A stretch of 64,000 nucleotides of DNA from Paenibacillus piri (GCF_004354045.1 NZ_SMRT01000019.1:95392-159391), one strand, 5' to 3'; positions 34,333 through 42,961 are shown, counted from the first letter of the stretch. Notes: a model not told the origin generated them from the letters alone. A program made the numbers and translations.

Positions 34333-35001
34333 ATGGAGAACCTGAGTGAAAACCGGCTACCCGACATCCGCAGAACGATCATAGTGGATGCTTCCATTCA
34401 CAAAGTGTGGCAAGCCGTCGCCACATCGGAAGGTATAGCCGCATGGTTTATGCCAAATGATTTTAAGCCCGTGCAAGGCCATAAGTTTTACTTGGATGCA
34501 GGCCCGTTAGGGCTAACTCCGTGTAAATTGACGCTAATTGAGCCGCCTAAGCGCCTATCGTTTGAATGGGGCAAGGATTGGCAATTGACGTTTGAACTGA
34601 GCGATTTGGGCGGCCAAACGGAAATAACGATTGTTCATTCGGGGTGGGAAACGAACAAGGTAGCGGAATCCGGCAGACTCCACACCGTAGTGTATGAACG
34701 TATGACGCAAGGTTGGACAGTTCTCATAAATCGTCTCGTAAGAAGAGCAATTAATAAAAAGAATAATCAAGTTATCAGCATAAATAGCGGAGACATTGAT
34801 ATGCGGCAAACAACACTTCAAGTAACGGGTATGATGTGCAATCATTGTGTCAAATCGGTTGAGGAAGCTTTGAACGTGCTCGGGGCGTCGGGGCGCGTTG
34901 ACCTGAACCGGGGTACAGTTTTTATAGAATACGATGAAAACAAAGTAACCATGGAAGCCATGAAGGATGCCATTGAATATTTAGGGTACGACGTTAGCTG
35001 A
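34333..35001 (+). CDS. SRPBCC (AHSA1-type) domain fused to a CopZ-like metal-binding domain
   Basis: 222 residues, ATG after AAGGAGG. Residues 1-140 form an AHSA1/SRPBCC module (RRTIIVDASIHKVWQAVATS, GIAAWFMPND, LSFEWG). After a linker, residues 157-222 are a complete heavy-metal-associated domain with GMMCNHC (C169, C172) and the typical ending MKDAIEYLGYDV. A second ribosome site (GCGGAGACATTGAT) precedes Met157, so a free 66-residue CopZ-like protein could also be made. The fusion may be a genuine architecture or a gene fusion by loss of a stop codon. Metal (Cu or other) is inferred. Confidence 0.8.
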   Translation: MENLSENRLPDIRRTIIVDASIHKVWQAVATSEGIAAWFMPNDFKPVQGHKFYLDAGPLGLTPCKLTLIEPPKRLSFEWGKDWQLTFELSDLGGQTEITIVHSGWETNKVAESGRLHTVVYERMTQGWTVLINRLVRRAINKKNNQVISINSGDIDMRQTTLQVTGMMCNHCVKSVEEALNVLGASGRVDLNRGTVFIEYDENKVTMEAMKDAIEYLGYDVS

Positions 35002-35046
35002 AGACAAAGGCAGGGCCACGGTCAACATCAGAAAAGGAGGAAAGCA

Positions 35047-36084
35047 ATGATCAAGTACATCCGGCCGTTACCCGTATCCTCATGCAATGGTCTCGTATCC
35101 GAAATGTACAAACAAATACGGAGGGATTTTGGTTTTGTAGGAGATATTTTCATCATGCATTCCCCTTCGCCGCCTTTGTTGGCAAGCTTATGGGCGGCTT
35201 TAAGAGAAACGGAACTTGTCGGCAGTGTGCCGAGAGGCATTAAGGAAGCGGTTGCCGCAGCGGTTGCAAGAGCCAATCAATGTTCGTTTTGTGTCGATGC
35301 GCATACCACTATGTTAATGGCAGCCGGAAATCATGAGGTTGCCCAAAAGATAAGCAAAGATCAAGTTGATTCAATATCGGATGAAAAGATGTATTCGATT
35401 GTAAAATGGGCGCTTGCAACCCGTTCGCCCCGGTCGTCAATATTGCTGAATCCGCCTTTTACCGCACAAGAAGCGCCGGAAATTATCGGAACCGCTGTGA
35501 CTACCCATTATATCACCCGCATGATGGACGTTTTGCTGACTAATAAAACGTTGGTACCCATTAATCATTCTTTAATGAATTATATGATAAAAAGGGTGAT
35601 TGCTTTATTATTCTCCTCCTCCATAAGAAAAAGCAGAAAACCTGGAGAGTCAATTGTTTTCTTGTCGGAAGCCTTGCTGCCGGACGACCTGCGTTGGGCG
35701 AAATCACACCCAATCATAAGCCGCGCTTTTGCCTGTTTTGCTGCCGATACGGAAGCGGCAGGACATACTACCTTGCCTGAAGAAGTCCGTTCGAATGTCC
35801 GGCATTATATCGACGAATGGGACGGTAAAGAGCCCGGCCTCAGCCGGAAGTGGGTGGAACAGACGGTAAAAACGCTAAGCGGACCATCCAAGATCGCAGC
35901 CAAACTTGCATTGCTGACTGCTATTGCCCCATATCAAATAGACGAAGATCTGATTCAGGATTTTAGATCAGCTTACGAAGACGATGTCCAGCTCCTGAAT
36001 GTGTTATCGTGGTCCAGTTTTATGGCCGCCCGAAAAATAGGATCGTGGCTTTCGGAACCGAATTACGAGGAGGAGGGTCAATGA
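35047..36084 (+). CDS. AhpD/carboxymuconolactone decarboxylase-like protein
   Basis: 345 residues, ATG after AAAAGGAGG. The AhpD-type motif is CSFCVDAHT (C79, C82, H86), preceded by the helix VPRGIKEAVAAAVARANQ. AhpD-like proteins use such a Cys pair in peroxide-linked redox reactions. The protein is about twice the usual length, with a C-terminal helical half lacking a second CxxC. It overlaps the next gene by 4 bp (ATGA), so the two act together. Specific activity unknown. Confidence 0.75.
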   Translation: MIKYIRPLPVSSCNGLVSEMYKQIRRDFGFVGDIFIMHSPSPPLLASLWAALRETELVGSVPRGIKEAVAAAVARANQCSFCVDAHTTMLMAAGNHEVAQKISKDQVDSISDEKMYSIVKWALATRSPRSSILLNPPFTAQEAPEIIGTAVTTHYITRMMDVLLTNKTLVPINHSLMNYMIKRVIALLFSSSIRKSRKPGESIVFLSEALLPDDLRWAKSHPIISRAFACFAADTEAAGHTTLPEEVRSNVRHYIDEWDGKEPGLSRKWVEQTVKTLSGPSKIAAKLALLTAIAPYQIDEDLIQDFRSAYEDDVQLLNVLSWSSFMAARKIGSWLSEPNYEEEGQ

Positions 36085-36434
36085 ATATTACGTTATGGAT
36101 CGTGCAAGGTGTTTTAGCATTAGTTTTCATAGTGGCAGGTTCCATGAAAGCATTTCAATATGAGAAAGCAAAGGCTTCGATGCCTTGGGTAAAAGATACC
36201 TCAAAAGGCTTAGTTGCTTTTATCGGGATAGCGGAGCTGCTTGGAGGGCTTGGTTTGATTTTACCTTTTGCACTCAAAATTGCTCCTTCTCTGACACCCA
36301 TTGCGGCCATCGGGCTTGGCCTCGTCATGCTTTTCGCTGCTTTGTTTCACGCGAAGCGGAAAGAAAATCAGGCAATCGGAATGAACATTGTTCTCTTTGC
36401 TTTATTGATTTTTGTCGCGATGGGACGTTTTTAA
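36081..36434 (+). CDS. DoxX-family membrane protein
   Basis: 117 residues; ATG at 36081 overlaps the preceding stop and has GGAGGG upstream. Four helices with DoxX-type features: VAGSMKAF near residue 20, FIGIAELLGGLGLILPF, ALFHAKRKE. DoxX-like proteins are often found with redox or thiol-handling genes. Here it is coupled with the AhpD-like gene, suggesting a membrane-linked redox pair (inferred). Ends in a very strong terminator. Confidence 0.85.
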   Translation: MNITLWIVQGVLALVFIVAGSMKAFQYEKAKASMPWVKDTSKGLVAFIGIAELLGGLGLILPFALKIAPSLTPIAAIGLGLVMLFAALFHAKRKENQAIGMNIVLFALLIFVAMGRF

Positions 36435-36519
36435 ACGTGATACTCAATCGTTTGAGATGTTGATTACTATTTTTGGATTATGGTATTATTTCACTCGTCC
36501 GGTAACGCTGGAAAATGCG

Positions 36520-36552
36520 CCTCTTGGGAGAAGCACCCAAGAGGATTTTTTT
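36520..36552 (+). terminator. Strong terminator after doxX-like gene
   Basis: CCTCTTGGG / CCCAAGAGG, 7-nt loop, then ATTTTTTTATTTTTTTT. Confidence 0.92.
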
Positions 36553-36621
36553 ATTTTTTTTAGAAGCCGAAACATCGTACTCAGCAAGAGAAGAGGAACA
36601 AGTGTTAACAAAATATTAATA

Positions 36622-36660
36622 ATATAATCAATTGATTATATGAGCGCATTCGTATATATT
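36622..36660 (+). promoter_or_regulatory. ars promoter with ArsR-type operator
   Basis: A perfect 20-bp palindrome ATATAATCAATTGATTATAT (36622-36641) overlaps a -35 TTGATT (36632-36637); 17 bp later is -10 TATATT (36655-36660). AT-rich palindromes of this type across the -35 are the usual ArsR sites. A second CAATTGAT lies at 36673-36680. Confidence 0.7.
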
Positions 36661-36693
36661 TATTTCATAATTCAATTGATGTGAGGTGAATAT

Positions 36694-36885
36694 ATGAACA
36701 AACCGCTGCGGATGTAGTCCATTACCGGTGCAGAAGTCAAATAGCCGAAGCGTTTGCCAAACATTATGCAGGAGATAAGGTGACTGCTGATAGCGCGGTG
36801 GAACATTGAAGATTTTCGGGTGACACGTGATTTGATTCAGGAAAAAGTGCTGCAGCTTTTAAAAGACCAAAAGATTGTATCGTGA
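36694..36885 (+). pseudogene. Decayed arsenate reductase gene (arsC remnant)
   Basis: It starts like a real gene (GAGGTG ribosome site, MNKPLRM) but stops after seven codons. In another frame follows CRSQIAEAFAKHYAGDKV, the P-loop and first helix of an ArsC of the low-molecular-weight phosphatase type, and in yet another WNIEDFRVTRDLIQEKVLQL then KDQKIVS and a stop, the ArsC C-terminus. The central part with the redox Cys pair is gone. It occupies the first position behind the ars promoter, ahead of arsR. Confidence 0.8.
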
Positions 36886-36902
36886 TTTAGCGGAGGTTCT
36901 CA

Positions 36903-37217
36903 ATGGAACAAATAAATGAAATGTCAGAAACCTTTAAGCTGCTCGGAGACAAGACACGGTTAACGATGATGGCTCTTTTGAAAGAACGGCCGCTTTGTGT
37001 TTGTGACATCGTCGATTTGTTGGAAACGTCCCAGCCGAATGCGAGCCAGCATTTGCGTAAATTAAAATCAGCCGGGCTTGTTAATGAAACACGTAAAGGT
37101 CAATGGATTTATTACTCTTTAAATATTGAAGACAAACCTTATATTCAGGCAGTTTTAGGATACATCCCGTCGTTAAAACCAAAAATCGATCAAATGAAAA
37201 ACGACAGTTGCGAATAG
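36903..37217 (+). CDS. arsR: Arsenite-responsive repressor
   Basis: 104 residues, ATG after AGCGGAGGTTCTCA. SmtB/ArsR winged helix with the arsenite-binding signature LCVCDIVDLL (C32, C34) in helix 3 and recognition helix SQPNASQHLRKLKSAGLV. It should bind the palindrome at 36622 and release it on arsenite or antimonite binding. First intact gene of the ars operon, 13 bp before the arsB start. Confidence 0.95.
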   Translation: MEQINEMSETFKLLGDKTRLTMMALLKERPLCVCDIVDLLETSQPNASQHLRKLKSAGLVNETRKGQWIYYSLNIEDKPYIQAVLGYIPSLKPKIDQMKNDSCE

Positions 37218-37230
37218 GTTGGAGGACTAC

Positions 37231-38643
37231 ATGGCCATCATTGCATTTCTTATTTTTTTAGTTACCTTAACATTTGTCATTTGGCAGCCGCGGGGGTTAA
37301 ATATCGGGTGGTCGGCCAGTGCCGGAGCTATCCTCGCTTTAATTTTCGGAGTGGTCAGCTTTGCGGACGTTGGCACCGTTACCGGCATCGTATGGAATGC
37401 GACATTGGCATTTGTGGCGATTATTTTAATCTCACTGATTCTTGATGAAATCGGATTTTTTGAGTGGGCAGCCTTACATATGGCACGGCTCGCCCGTGGA
37501 AACGGTCTCCTTATGTTTGTTTTTATCATTCTGCTTGGATCCGCGGTCGCCGCGTTGTTTGCCAATGATGGTGCAGCCCTGATCTTAACGCCGATTGTGC
37601 TTTCTATGGTCCGGGCACTGAAGTTTGATGAAAAGATGATCTTGCCGTTTATTATGGCCAGCGGTTTTATTGCGGATACAGCATCATTGCCGCTTGTCGT
37701 CAGCAACTTAGTCAACATCGTATCTGCGGATTACTTCAACATCGGTTTTGCGGAATACGCCAGCCGCATGATCGTTCCGAATTTCTTTTCGATCATTGCA
37801 AGCCTCATTGTGCTCTATCTGTATTTTCGGAAAAGCATTCCGGAAAGCTACAATCTAACTCAACTGAAAAGACCGAAGGAAGCCATAAAAGATCTGCAGC
37901 TTTTTAAACTATCCTGGGTCATTTTAGCCGCGCTGCTTGTTGCCTACTTCGTCAGTGAATTTTTCTCGATCTCTGTATCCATTATTGCAGGTATCGCTGC
38001 GATAGCGTTTTTGTTCGCTGCGAGAAAGAGTCCTGCGATTCACACATGGAATCTGGTGAAAGGCGCTCCTTGGGCAGTGGTAGTCTTTTCCATAGGCATG
38101 TATGTGGTTGTGTACGGCCTCCGAAATGCCGGGCTTACCGATGTGTTAGGCAACATCATTCAAGCGGTTGCAGATCAAGGACTGTTTGCGGCAACGGTAG
38201 GTACGGGCTTTATAGCCGCGATCCTGTCGTCCATCATGAACAACTTGCCGACGGTCATGATTGATGCACTGGCGATCCAAGGCACACAAACCGGCGGATT
38301 TATTCGTGAGGCGCTGATCTATGCGAATGTGATCGGTTCGGATTTAGGACCGAAAATCACACCGATCGGCTCTCTGGCTACGCTGCTTTGGCTGCATGTG
38401 CTTTCCACGAAAAACGTGAAAATCAGTTGGAGATATTATTTTAAAGTTGGCATCCTGTTAACGGTACCTACATTGTTCATAACGCTTGTCGGTCTTTATT
38501 TATGGCTGTATGTTCTGCAAACCCTGCAGATGAATGTATGGTTATGTAATGCGATGATTGCGGTTCTGCTTGTCGTGGTTGCTATGATTATGAAGTCGAT
38601 CTTGGGCAGTAAACAAGCTAAAAGAGGACATCAAGGCGTATAA
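37231..38643 (+). CDS. arsB: Arsenite efflux permease
   Basis: 470 residues from the ATG at 37231; TTGGAGG supplies the ribosome site, so the TTG at 37219 is not the start. About 12 membrane helices, with the ArsB/NhaD ion-transporter signatures FANDGAALILTPIVLSM and NNLPTVMIDALAIQG, and NVIGSDLGPKITPIGSLATL near the end. It exports arsenite or antimonite using the membrane potential; no ArsA ATPase is present in this operon. Confidence 0.96.
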   Translation: MAIIAFLIFLVTLTFVIWQPRGLNIGWSASAGAILALIFGVVSFADVGTVTGIVWNATLAFVAIILISLILDEIGFFEWAALHMARLARGNGLLMFVFIILLGSAVAALFANDGAALILTPIVLSMVRALKFDEKMILPFIMASGFIADTASLPLVVSNLVNIVSADYFNIGFAEYASRMIVPNFFSIIASLIVLYLYFRKSIPESYNLTQLKRPKEAIKDLQLFKLSWVILAALLVAYFVSEFFSISVSIIAGIAAIAFLFAARKSPAIHTWNLVKGAPWAVVVFSIGMYVVVYGLRNAGLTDVLGNIIQAVADQGLFAATVGTGFIAAILSSIMNNLPTVMIDALAIQGTQTGGFIREALIYANVIGSDLGPKITPIGSLATLLWLHVLSTKNVKISWRYYFKVGILLTVPTLFITLVGLYLWLYVLQTLQMNVWLCNAMIAVLLVVVAMIMKSILGSKQAKRGHQGV

Positions 38644-38674
38644 ATAATTGATATCAAAAGGGAGATTGTTTACC

Positions 38675-39100
38675 ATGGAGAAAAAACCGTTAGTTTACTT
38701 TTTGTGCACCGGCAATTCCTGCAGAAGCCAAATTGCGGATGGCTTTTTAAAGGCTTTAGGAAGCGACAAATACGAAGTTAGAAGCGCAGGGCTTGAAGCC
38801 CACGGGCTGAATCCGCGTGCGGTGCAAGTGATGCAGGAAGCCGGCGTTGATATTAGCCAGCATACTTCGGATGTGATCGATCCGGAAATTTTGAATCGTG
38901 CAGACTATGTCATTACACTGTGCGGCCACGCAGACGAGCATTGTCCTGTAATCTCCAACAAGAACGTTACGAAATGGCACTGGGGGTTTGACGATCCGGC
39001 AAAAGCAACCGGAACGGAAGACGAAATCATGAACCAGTTCCGCACTGTTCGCGATTCAATCAAGAGCCGGATTGGGCAGTTCGTAAAAGAAGGGAAATGA
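38675..39100 (+). CDS. arsC: Thioredoxin-coupled arsenate reductase
   Basis: 141 residues from the ATG at 38675 (AAGGGAG 10 nt upstream). Low-molecular-weight phosphatase fold; nucleophile C11 in the P-loop LCTGNSCRSQ and the redox pair C83/C90 in LCGHADEHCP match B. subtilis ArsC. It reduces arsenate to arsenite, which ArsB then exports. It is the functional copy; a decayed relative lies at 36694. Confidence 0.95.
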   Translation: MEKKPLVYFLCTGNSCRSQIADGFLKALGSDKYEVRSAGLEAHGLNPRAVQVMQEAGVDISQHTSDVIDPEILNRADYVITLCGHADEHCPVISNKNVTKWHWGFDDPAKATGTEDEIMNQFRTVRDSIKSRIGQFVKEGK

Positions 39101-39110
39101 GGTGGCGGTT

Positions 39111-39581
39111 ATGATTAAAAGAATGCATGTCGCATTAAACTGTACGGATCTGAACAAATCCCTTGACTTTTACCGTGCTTTTTTTGGAGCAGAACCCAGT
39201 AAGATCAAAGATAATTACGCCAAATTTGAACTAGAAGATCCGGCGCTGCATTTTTCGCTCAATGTCCGGCCGTTCGAGCAAAAAGGCGTGCTGAATCACT
39301 TGGGATTTCAGGTGGATAACACCGATGAAGTGCTTGCCATGGGGGAGCGGCTGCGTCAAAGCGGGCTGCTGCTGATCGACGAGATGAATACGACATGCTG
39401 CTATGCGGTACAGGATAAGGTTTGGGTGTATGATCCGGACGGTAACGCGTGGGAGATATTTTACACCAAGGAAGATTCCGAATTTGAATCGGCAGGAGAA
39501 GCCAGAGATTTATCCTTATGCTGTGCGCCGCCATCGGTCCCGGTTCCCGTAGAATTTGGATCGTTTAAAAAAGGAGTGTAG
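39111..39581 (+). CDS. arsI: Organoarsenical C-As lyase (ArsI/CadI family)
   Basis: 156 residues; the ATG at 39111 has GAGGTGG upstream, better than a GTG at 39102. A VOC-fold dioxygenase with the arsenic-binding vicinal Cys C96-C97 in MNTTCCYAV and metal ligands H6, H63 and E115, positions that match characterised ArsI. A C-terminal LCCAP segment is also typical. ArsI demethylates trivalent methylarsenicals with O2 and Fe(II). It follows arsC by 10 bp. Together with the arsM remnant it implies past handling of methylated arsenic. Confidence 0.88.
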   Translation: MIKRMHVALNCTDLNKSLDFYRAFFGAEPSKIKDNYAKFELEDPALHFSLNVRPFEQKGVLNHLGFQVDNTDEVLAMGERLRQSGLLLIDEMNTTCCYAVQDKVWVYDPDGNAWEIFYTKEDSEFESAGEARDLSLCCAPPSVPVPVEFGSFKKGV

Positions 39582-39584
39582 TCC

Positions 39585-39995
39585 ATGCCGTCATCGATTT
39601 CCGTTTAGGGGAAATTGAACATCTGCCCGTTCCCGATCAATCGGTGGACGTTATTATTTCCAACTGCGTCATCAATCTTTCACCGGCGAAGCAGCAAGTG
39701 TTTGACGAAGCTTTCCGGGTTTTGCGTTCTGGCGGACGTCTGGCTATTTCGGGTATTGTTACAACAACAGACCTTCCGGTGGAAATTAAAAATGAATATA
39801 GACCTCCTATATTCCGGATGTATCTCTGGCGCATCATTTGTTGATGAACTGAGAGCAATGTTAACTAAGAGCGGATTTAAAGAAGTGATTATTGAGGCCA
39901 AAGATGAATCTAAGGCGTTTATTAAAGACTGGGTTCCCGGAGCGAATGTCGAAAATTATATTGTTTCTACCGTTATTAAAGGAATTAAACCATAG
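39585..39995 (+). pseudogene. Decayed arsenite methyltransferase gene (arsM remnant)
   Basis: The N-terminal half is missing. From about 39589 one frame reads VIDFRLGEIEHLPVPDQSVD then VIISNCVINLSPAK and up to PVEIKNEY, clear ArsM sequence including its conserved Cys. The remainder (LLYSGCISGASFVDELRAML to VSTVIKGIKP) is in a different frame, joined at a frameshift near 39795-39815. ATG 39585 itself gives only seven codons. The product cannot be active. Last element of the ars operon. Confidence 0.85.
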
Positions 39996-40010
39996 TAGTA
40001 GTTAAGTTAA

Positions 40011-40044
40011 AAGGTTCTTGTTCTTGTTCGATGACAAGAACCTT
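40011..40044 (+). terminator. Terminator of the ars operon
   Basis: AAGGTTCTTGT / ACAAGAACCTT, a perfect 11-bp stem with a 12-nt loop, followed by ATTGCATTT. Confidence 0.72.
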
Positions 40045-40178
40045 ATTGCATTTGTATGCTGTTTCCGCGCGGATGTATATTCAAAATTTTATTTTTGATG
40101 TCTATAATGATTTGGCGGCATGCCGTATCGAGCAGTTATGTTAAAATATGGGTAAACATATCGATCGGAGGCAAGAGC

Positions 40179-40583
40179 GTGAAGCCAATATGTTATACAA
40201 TCGAACCCCCTGAAGATTTTGCGCAATTACATTCCCTCTACGAGGCATTAGGGTGGGATTCACTTCAATTATCCGTTGATGATTTAAAGCAAATGTGCGA
40301 TCAAAGCTGGTACGCCGTTTATGCATTTGACGATCAAAAATTGGTGGGGATGGGGCGCATTATTTCAGATGGAGTGATTACTGGAATGATATGCGGATTG
40401 TGTGTGCTGCCGAGTTATCAGTCCAAAGGAATTGGCAAAGAACTGCTGAATCGTATGATTGACCATTGCGGGCAAAATCGCGTAATTCCCCAACTTTTAT
40501 GTACAGAAAATTTGGAATCGTATTATGAGTCTTGTGGATTCAAGAAATTTTCAGTTGGCATGACAAGAAATATAATCCGGTAA
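40179..40583 (+). CDS. GNAT-family acetyltransferase
   Basis: 134 residues from the GTG at 40179, 7 nt after CGGAGG; the in-frame sequence upstream has no ribosome site. Acetyl-CoA binding motif A is present as GLCVLPSYQSKGIGKELLN, with the closing LCTENLESYYESCGFKKF. Substrate unknown; the shape (about 135 residues, YESCGF ending) is that of small cytoplasmic N-acetyltransferases of the YitI/PaiA-like type. Confidence 0.85.
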   Translation: MKPICYTIEPPEDFAQLHSLYEALGWDSLQLSVDDLKQMCDQSWYAVYAFDDQKLVGMGRIISDGVITGMICGLCVLPSYQSKGIGKELLNRMIDHCGQNRVIPQLLCTENLESYYESCGFKKFSVGMTRNIIR

Positions 40584-40631
40584 TTTTTCATGAAAATCAA
40601 AACAACAAGTTGACGCCGAATTGGGAGTCAT

Positions 40632-40672
40632 AAAAAATAATCCCTGAACCTTTAAAAAGGCAAGGGATTATT
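40632..40672 (-). terminator. Terminator of the Hcp-like gene
   Basis: AATAATCCCT / AGGGATTATT; on the minus strand it is followed by six T residues (40637-40632). Confidence 0.82.
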
Positions 40673-40675
40673 TCT

Positions 40676-41254
40676 TTATGGTTGAACCTTATTATGCGTG
40701 AAATCGAAACCGCCATAAATGGGGGGAGCCTTGGACCCTTTCGAATCGATTATTGAATAACTGAGTTGAATCGAACTAAACTGCAAGCTAATGGTCTCGC
40801 TCGTATTGTTAAAGTCATAATTAGATATAGTCACGTCATTTAACTCGATAGTTAAGAGGGGAGTCGATGACTCGCCGCGTGTTGCAAAAACAATCTTGCC
40901 TTTTTTTAAATGTTTTCCGGTTGCCGCATTCAGAAAAATAGGCACGGACGAAACGTCAAACGGTTTCGTGACCACAAACTCGTTTAGAACGGCTTTTCCG
41001 GCCGCACCGCCTGCACCTGAATTCGATGAGTCATTCGTAATATCAAAATAAACGCCGGAGAGTACAATCCATTTTTCATAATCTTTTGCTGCTGATTCGC
41101 CTTCGATACCTTCTAATTGCATGTAAACATTGTAGCGAAGTTCAGGCTGAGTCTCAGCGGTCGCTGATGTTACAGTGGAGGCCGAGACCGGACTAGCGGC
41201 CAATAGCAATAAACTAAGCAATACGAATAGAAACGGTTTTTTTAATATTTTCAT
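40676..41254 (-). CDS. Secreted Hcp-like protein (T6SS tube-protein fold)
   Basis: 192 residues from the ATG at 41254, with GAGGAGT 6 nt upstream. A clear cleavable signal peptide (KILKKPFLFVLLSLLLLAAS, cleavage near SASTV). The mature part follows the Hcp pattern: YMQLEGIEGESAAKDYEKWI, VTKPFDVSSVPIFLNAATGK, LTIELNDVTISNYDF and ETISLQFSSIQLSYS. Hcp forms the type VI secretion tube in Gram-negative bacteria; a signal peptide and absence of any other T6SS gene exclude that role here. It is probably a secreted member of the Hcp-like fold family of unknown function. Single gene. Confidence 0.7.
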   Translation of the reverse strand: MKILKKPFLFVLLSLLLLAASPVSASTVTSATAETQPELRYNVYMQLEGIEGESAAKDYEKWIVLSGVYFDITNDSSNSGAGGAAGKAVLNEFVVTKPFDVSSVPIFLNAATGKHLKKGKIVFATRGESSTPLLTIELNDVTISNYDFNNTSETISLQFSSIQLSYSIIDSKGSKAPPIYGGFDFTHNKVQP

Positions 41255-41449
41255 GGAATCACTCCTCGTACAGGTATTGACACAAATATTGATATTCCAC
41301 GGAATGGTAAAAGATGCAAACTGATAAATAAACATAAGCGTTAATTTGTCCAATGAGATGGTGCGCTTTGAGCCACCGTAACCCGGCCTCTCCCGGCAAG
41401 GCGGAAGGCACGGTCGGCGAGTCATGTCCCGTGGCTTTCGTATGCTAAT

Positions 41450-42850
41450 TTACCGGTATTCCGCAATGAAACGGCGAATCCGGTCGACCCCCTCCTTGAT
41501 GTTCGCTTCGCTCAAATGTCCATAGCCCAGCACAATCCGCTTCCCGTTCGCTCCCTTGATCAGGGCGTAATCCTCCAGTCCCTGAATCCGAACGCCGTAC
41601 GATTCGGAAAGGCGCCAGTCCGAGTCGCGCGGAACGGAGATAAATTCAACCATAACATGCATGCCGGCCTCGTCGCCGAAGACGGCGGCGCCGTCCCCGA
41701 AGGCGTGCTGCAAGGCGCTCACCAGTTGATTCCGCCTATGCCTGTAGATGCCTTTCATTTTGTGAATATGCCGGTCCAGCCGCCCGTCGCTGATGAATCG
41801 GGCCAGCGCGATTTGCGGAACGGACGGGGAGCGCAGGTTCATATCCTCTCTCAACGCTGCGAAACTGCCCGCCAGCCGCTTCGGGACGACAACGAAGCCG
41901 ATGCGCAGGCCAGGAGCCAGCGTCTTGCTGAACGTCCCGAAATAGATGACCCGCTCCGGGGCCAGCGTATACAGCGGCGGCACCGGAATGCCCTTGAGGC
42001 GAAAATCGCCGTCATAATCGTCCTCCAGAACGTAGGTATCGGACTGTTCCGCCATCTTGACGGCAAGCTGCCGCCGCTGGATCGACAGGATGCTCCCGCA
42101 AGGAAAATGATGGGACGGGGTCAGCAGCAATAAGTGCCCTTCCTGCATGCAGCCGATGTTCTGCAAGTTCATCCCGGACCGATCGACTTCCACAGGCACA
42201 AGATTGTAACGGGCATTGCGAAAAATGTGCTGCGCCAGCTCGATCGTCGGGTCTTCGATATATACGGAGCGGTACCGGGGATACAGGGCTCTGGCGGCCA
42301 GTGCGAGTCCGTCTGCAGAGCCCGATACGATCATGATCCGGTCCGGATGGCAGCGCATGCCTCTCGTCCGGAACAAGTAAGATGCAATCGCCGTCCGCAG
42401 CTCGTATTCGCCGCGAATATCTCCGTAATCGTAGAGGCGGTCCGGCCCATACTCGGCCGCCTCCCTCAGATACCGTGCCCATACTTTTCGCGGAAATGAG
42501 CCCAGATCGGGCGTCCCCGCCGTAAAGTCGATGAGTCCATCGGCGTTTCGCCGCCCGGAAGGAGAGGCATCCGGTTCGTCGCCGCCGTCCATGAAGGGAT
42601 TGGTGGAGATCCCAGCTGCGACGTAGGTACCCGATCCGACTTTCCCGGTCACATAGCCTTCTGCCGTCAATTGCTCGTACGCGTCGATTACAACGTTTCT
42701 GGCAATGCCGAACTCCTGTGCAAGCCTGCGCGTGGGAGGGAGACGCGTCCCCTTGGCAAGTTCGCCGCTTTCGATTTTACGGCGCAGCTGGTTGCACAGC
42801 TGCATTGTTACGGACATGGCCAGCGAAGTGTCGATATGGATACCGTACAT
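41450..42850 (-). CDS. MocR/PdxR-family regulator (GntR plus aminotransferase-like)
   Basis: 466 residues, ATG 8 nt after GGAGG. The N-terminal GntR winged helix (10-80) holds GTRLPPTRRLAQEFGIARNV. The rest is a fold-type I aminotransferase-like domain with the PLP-binding lysine in FGTFSKTLAPGLRIGF and the Asp/Tyr of LEDDYDGDF. MocR proteins sense PLP or amines. It is divergent from an aldo/keto reductase 111 bp away, and the GC content rises sharply here. Pyridoxal reductases are aldo/keto reductases, so control of B6 salvage by this pair is a reasonable guess. Confidence 0.9.
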   Translation of the reverse strand: MYGIHIDTSLAMSVTMQLCNQLRRKIESGELAKGTRLPPTRRLAQEFGIARNVVIDAYEQLTAEGYVTGKVGSGTYVAAGISTNPFMDGGDEPDASPSGRRNADGLIDFTAGTPDLGSFPRKVWARYLREAAEYGPDRLYDYGDIRGEYELRTAIASYLFRTRGMRCHPDRIMIVSGSADGLALAARALYPRYRSVYIEDPTIELAQHIFRNARYNLVPVEVDRSGMNLQNIGCMQEGHLLLLTPSHHFPCGSILSIQRRQLAVKMAEQSDTYVLEDDYDGDFRLKGIPVPPLYTLAPERVIYFGTFSKTLAPGLRIGFVVVPKRLAGSFAALREDMNLRSPSVPQIALARFISDGRLDRHIHKMKGIYRHRRNQLVSALQHAFGDGAAVFGDEAGMHVMVEFISVPRDSDWRLSESYGVRIQGLEDYALIKGANGKRIVLGYGHLSEANIKEGVDRIRRFIAEYR

Positions 42851-42961
42851 GAATCAAGCCTCCGATTGGTTCCTCAAAATAATCCATTTTTGGATCTACA
42901 AGAAACCATTACCTTTCATTATAATCGGTATGAAATAAAAGGAAAGGGAGGCTGCAACAAG

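Noticed and set aside
40676..41254. A type VI secretion system
   Set aside because: Only an Hcp-like protein with a signal peptide is present; no sheath, baseplate or ClpV genes are nearby.
41516..42133. 205-codon + strand frame
   Set aside because: Mirror of the GC-rich mocR gene on the other strand; its composition follows the mocR codons.
42671..42961. N-terminal extension of the aldo/keto reductase
   Set aside because: It lies within the divergent mocR gene; GGGAGG before 42962 marks the true start.
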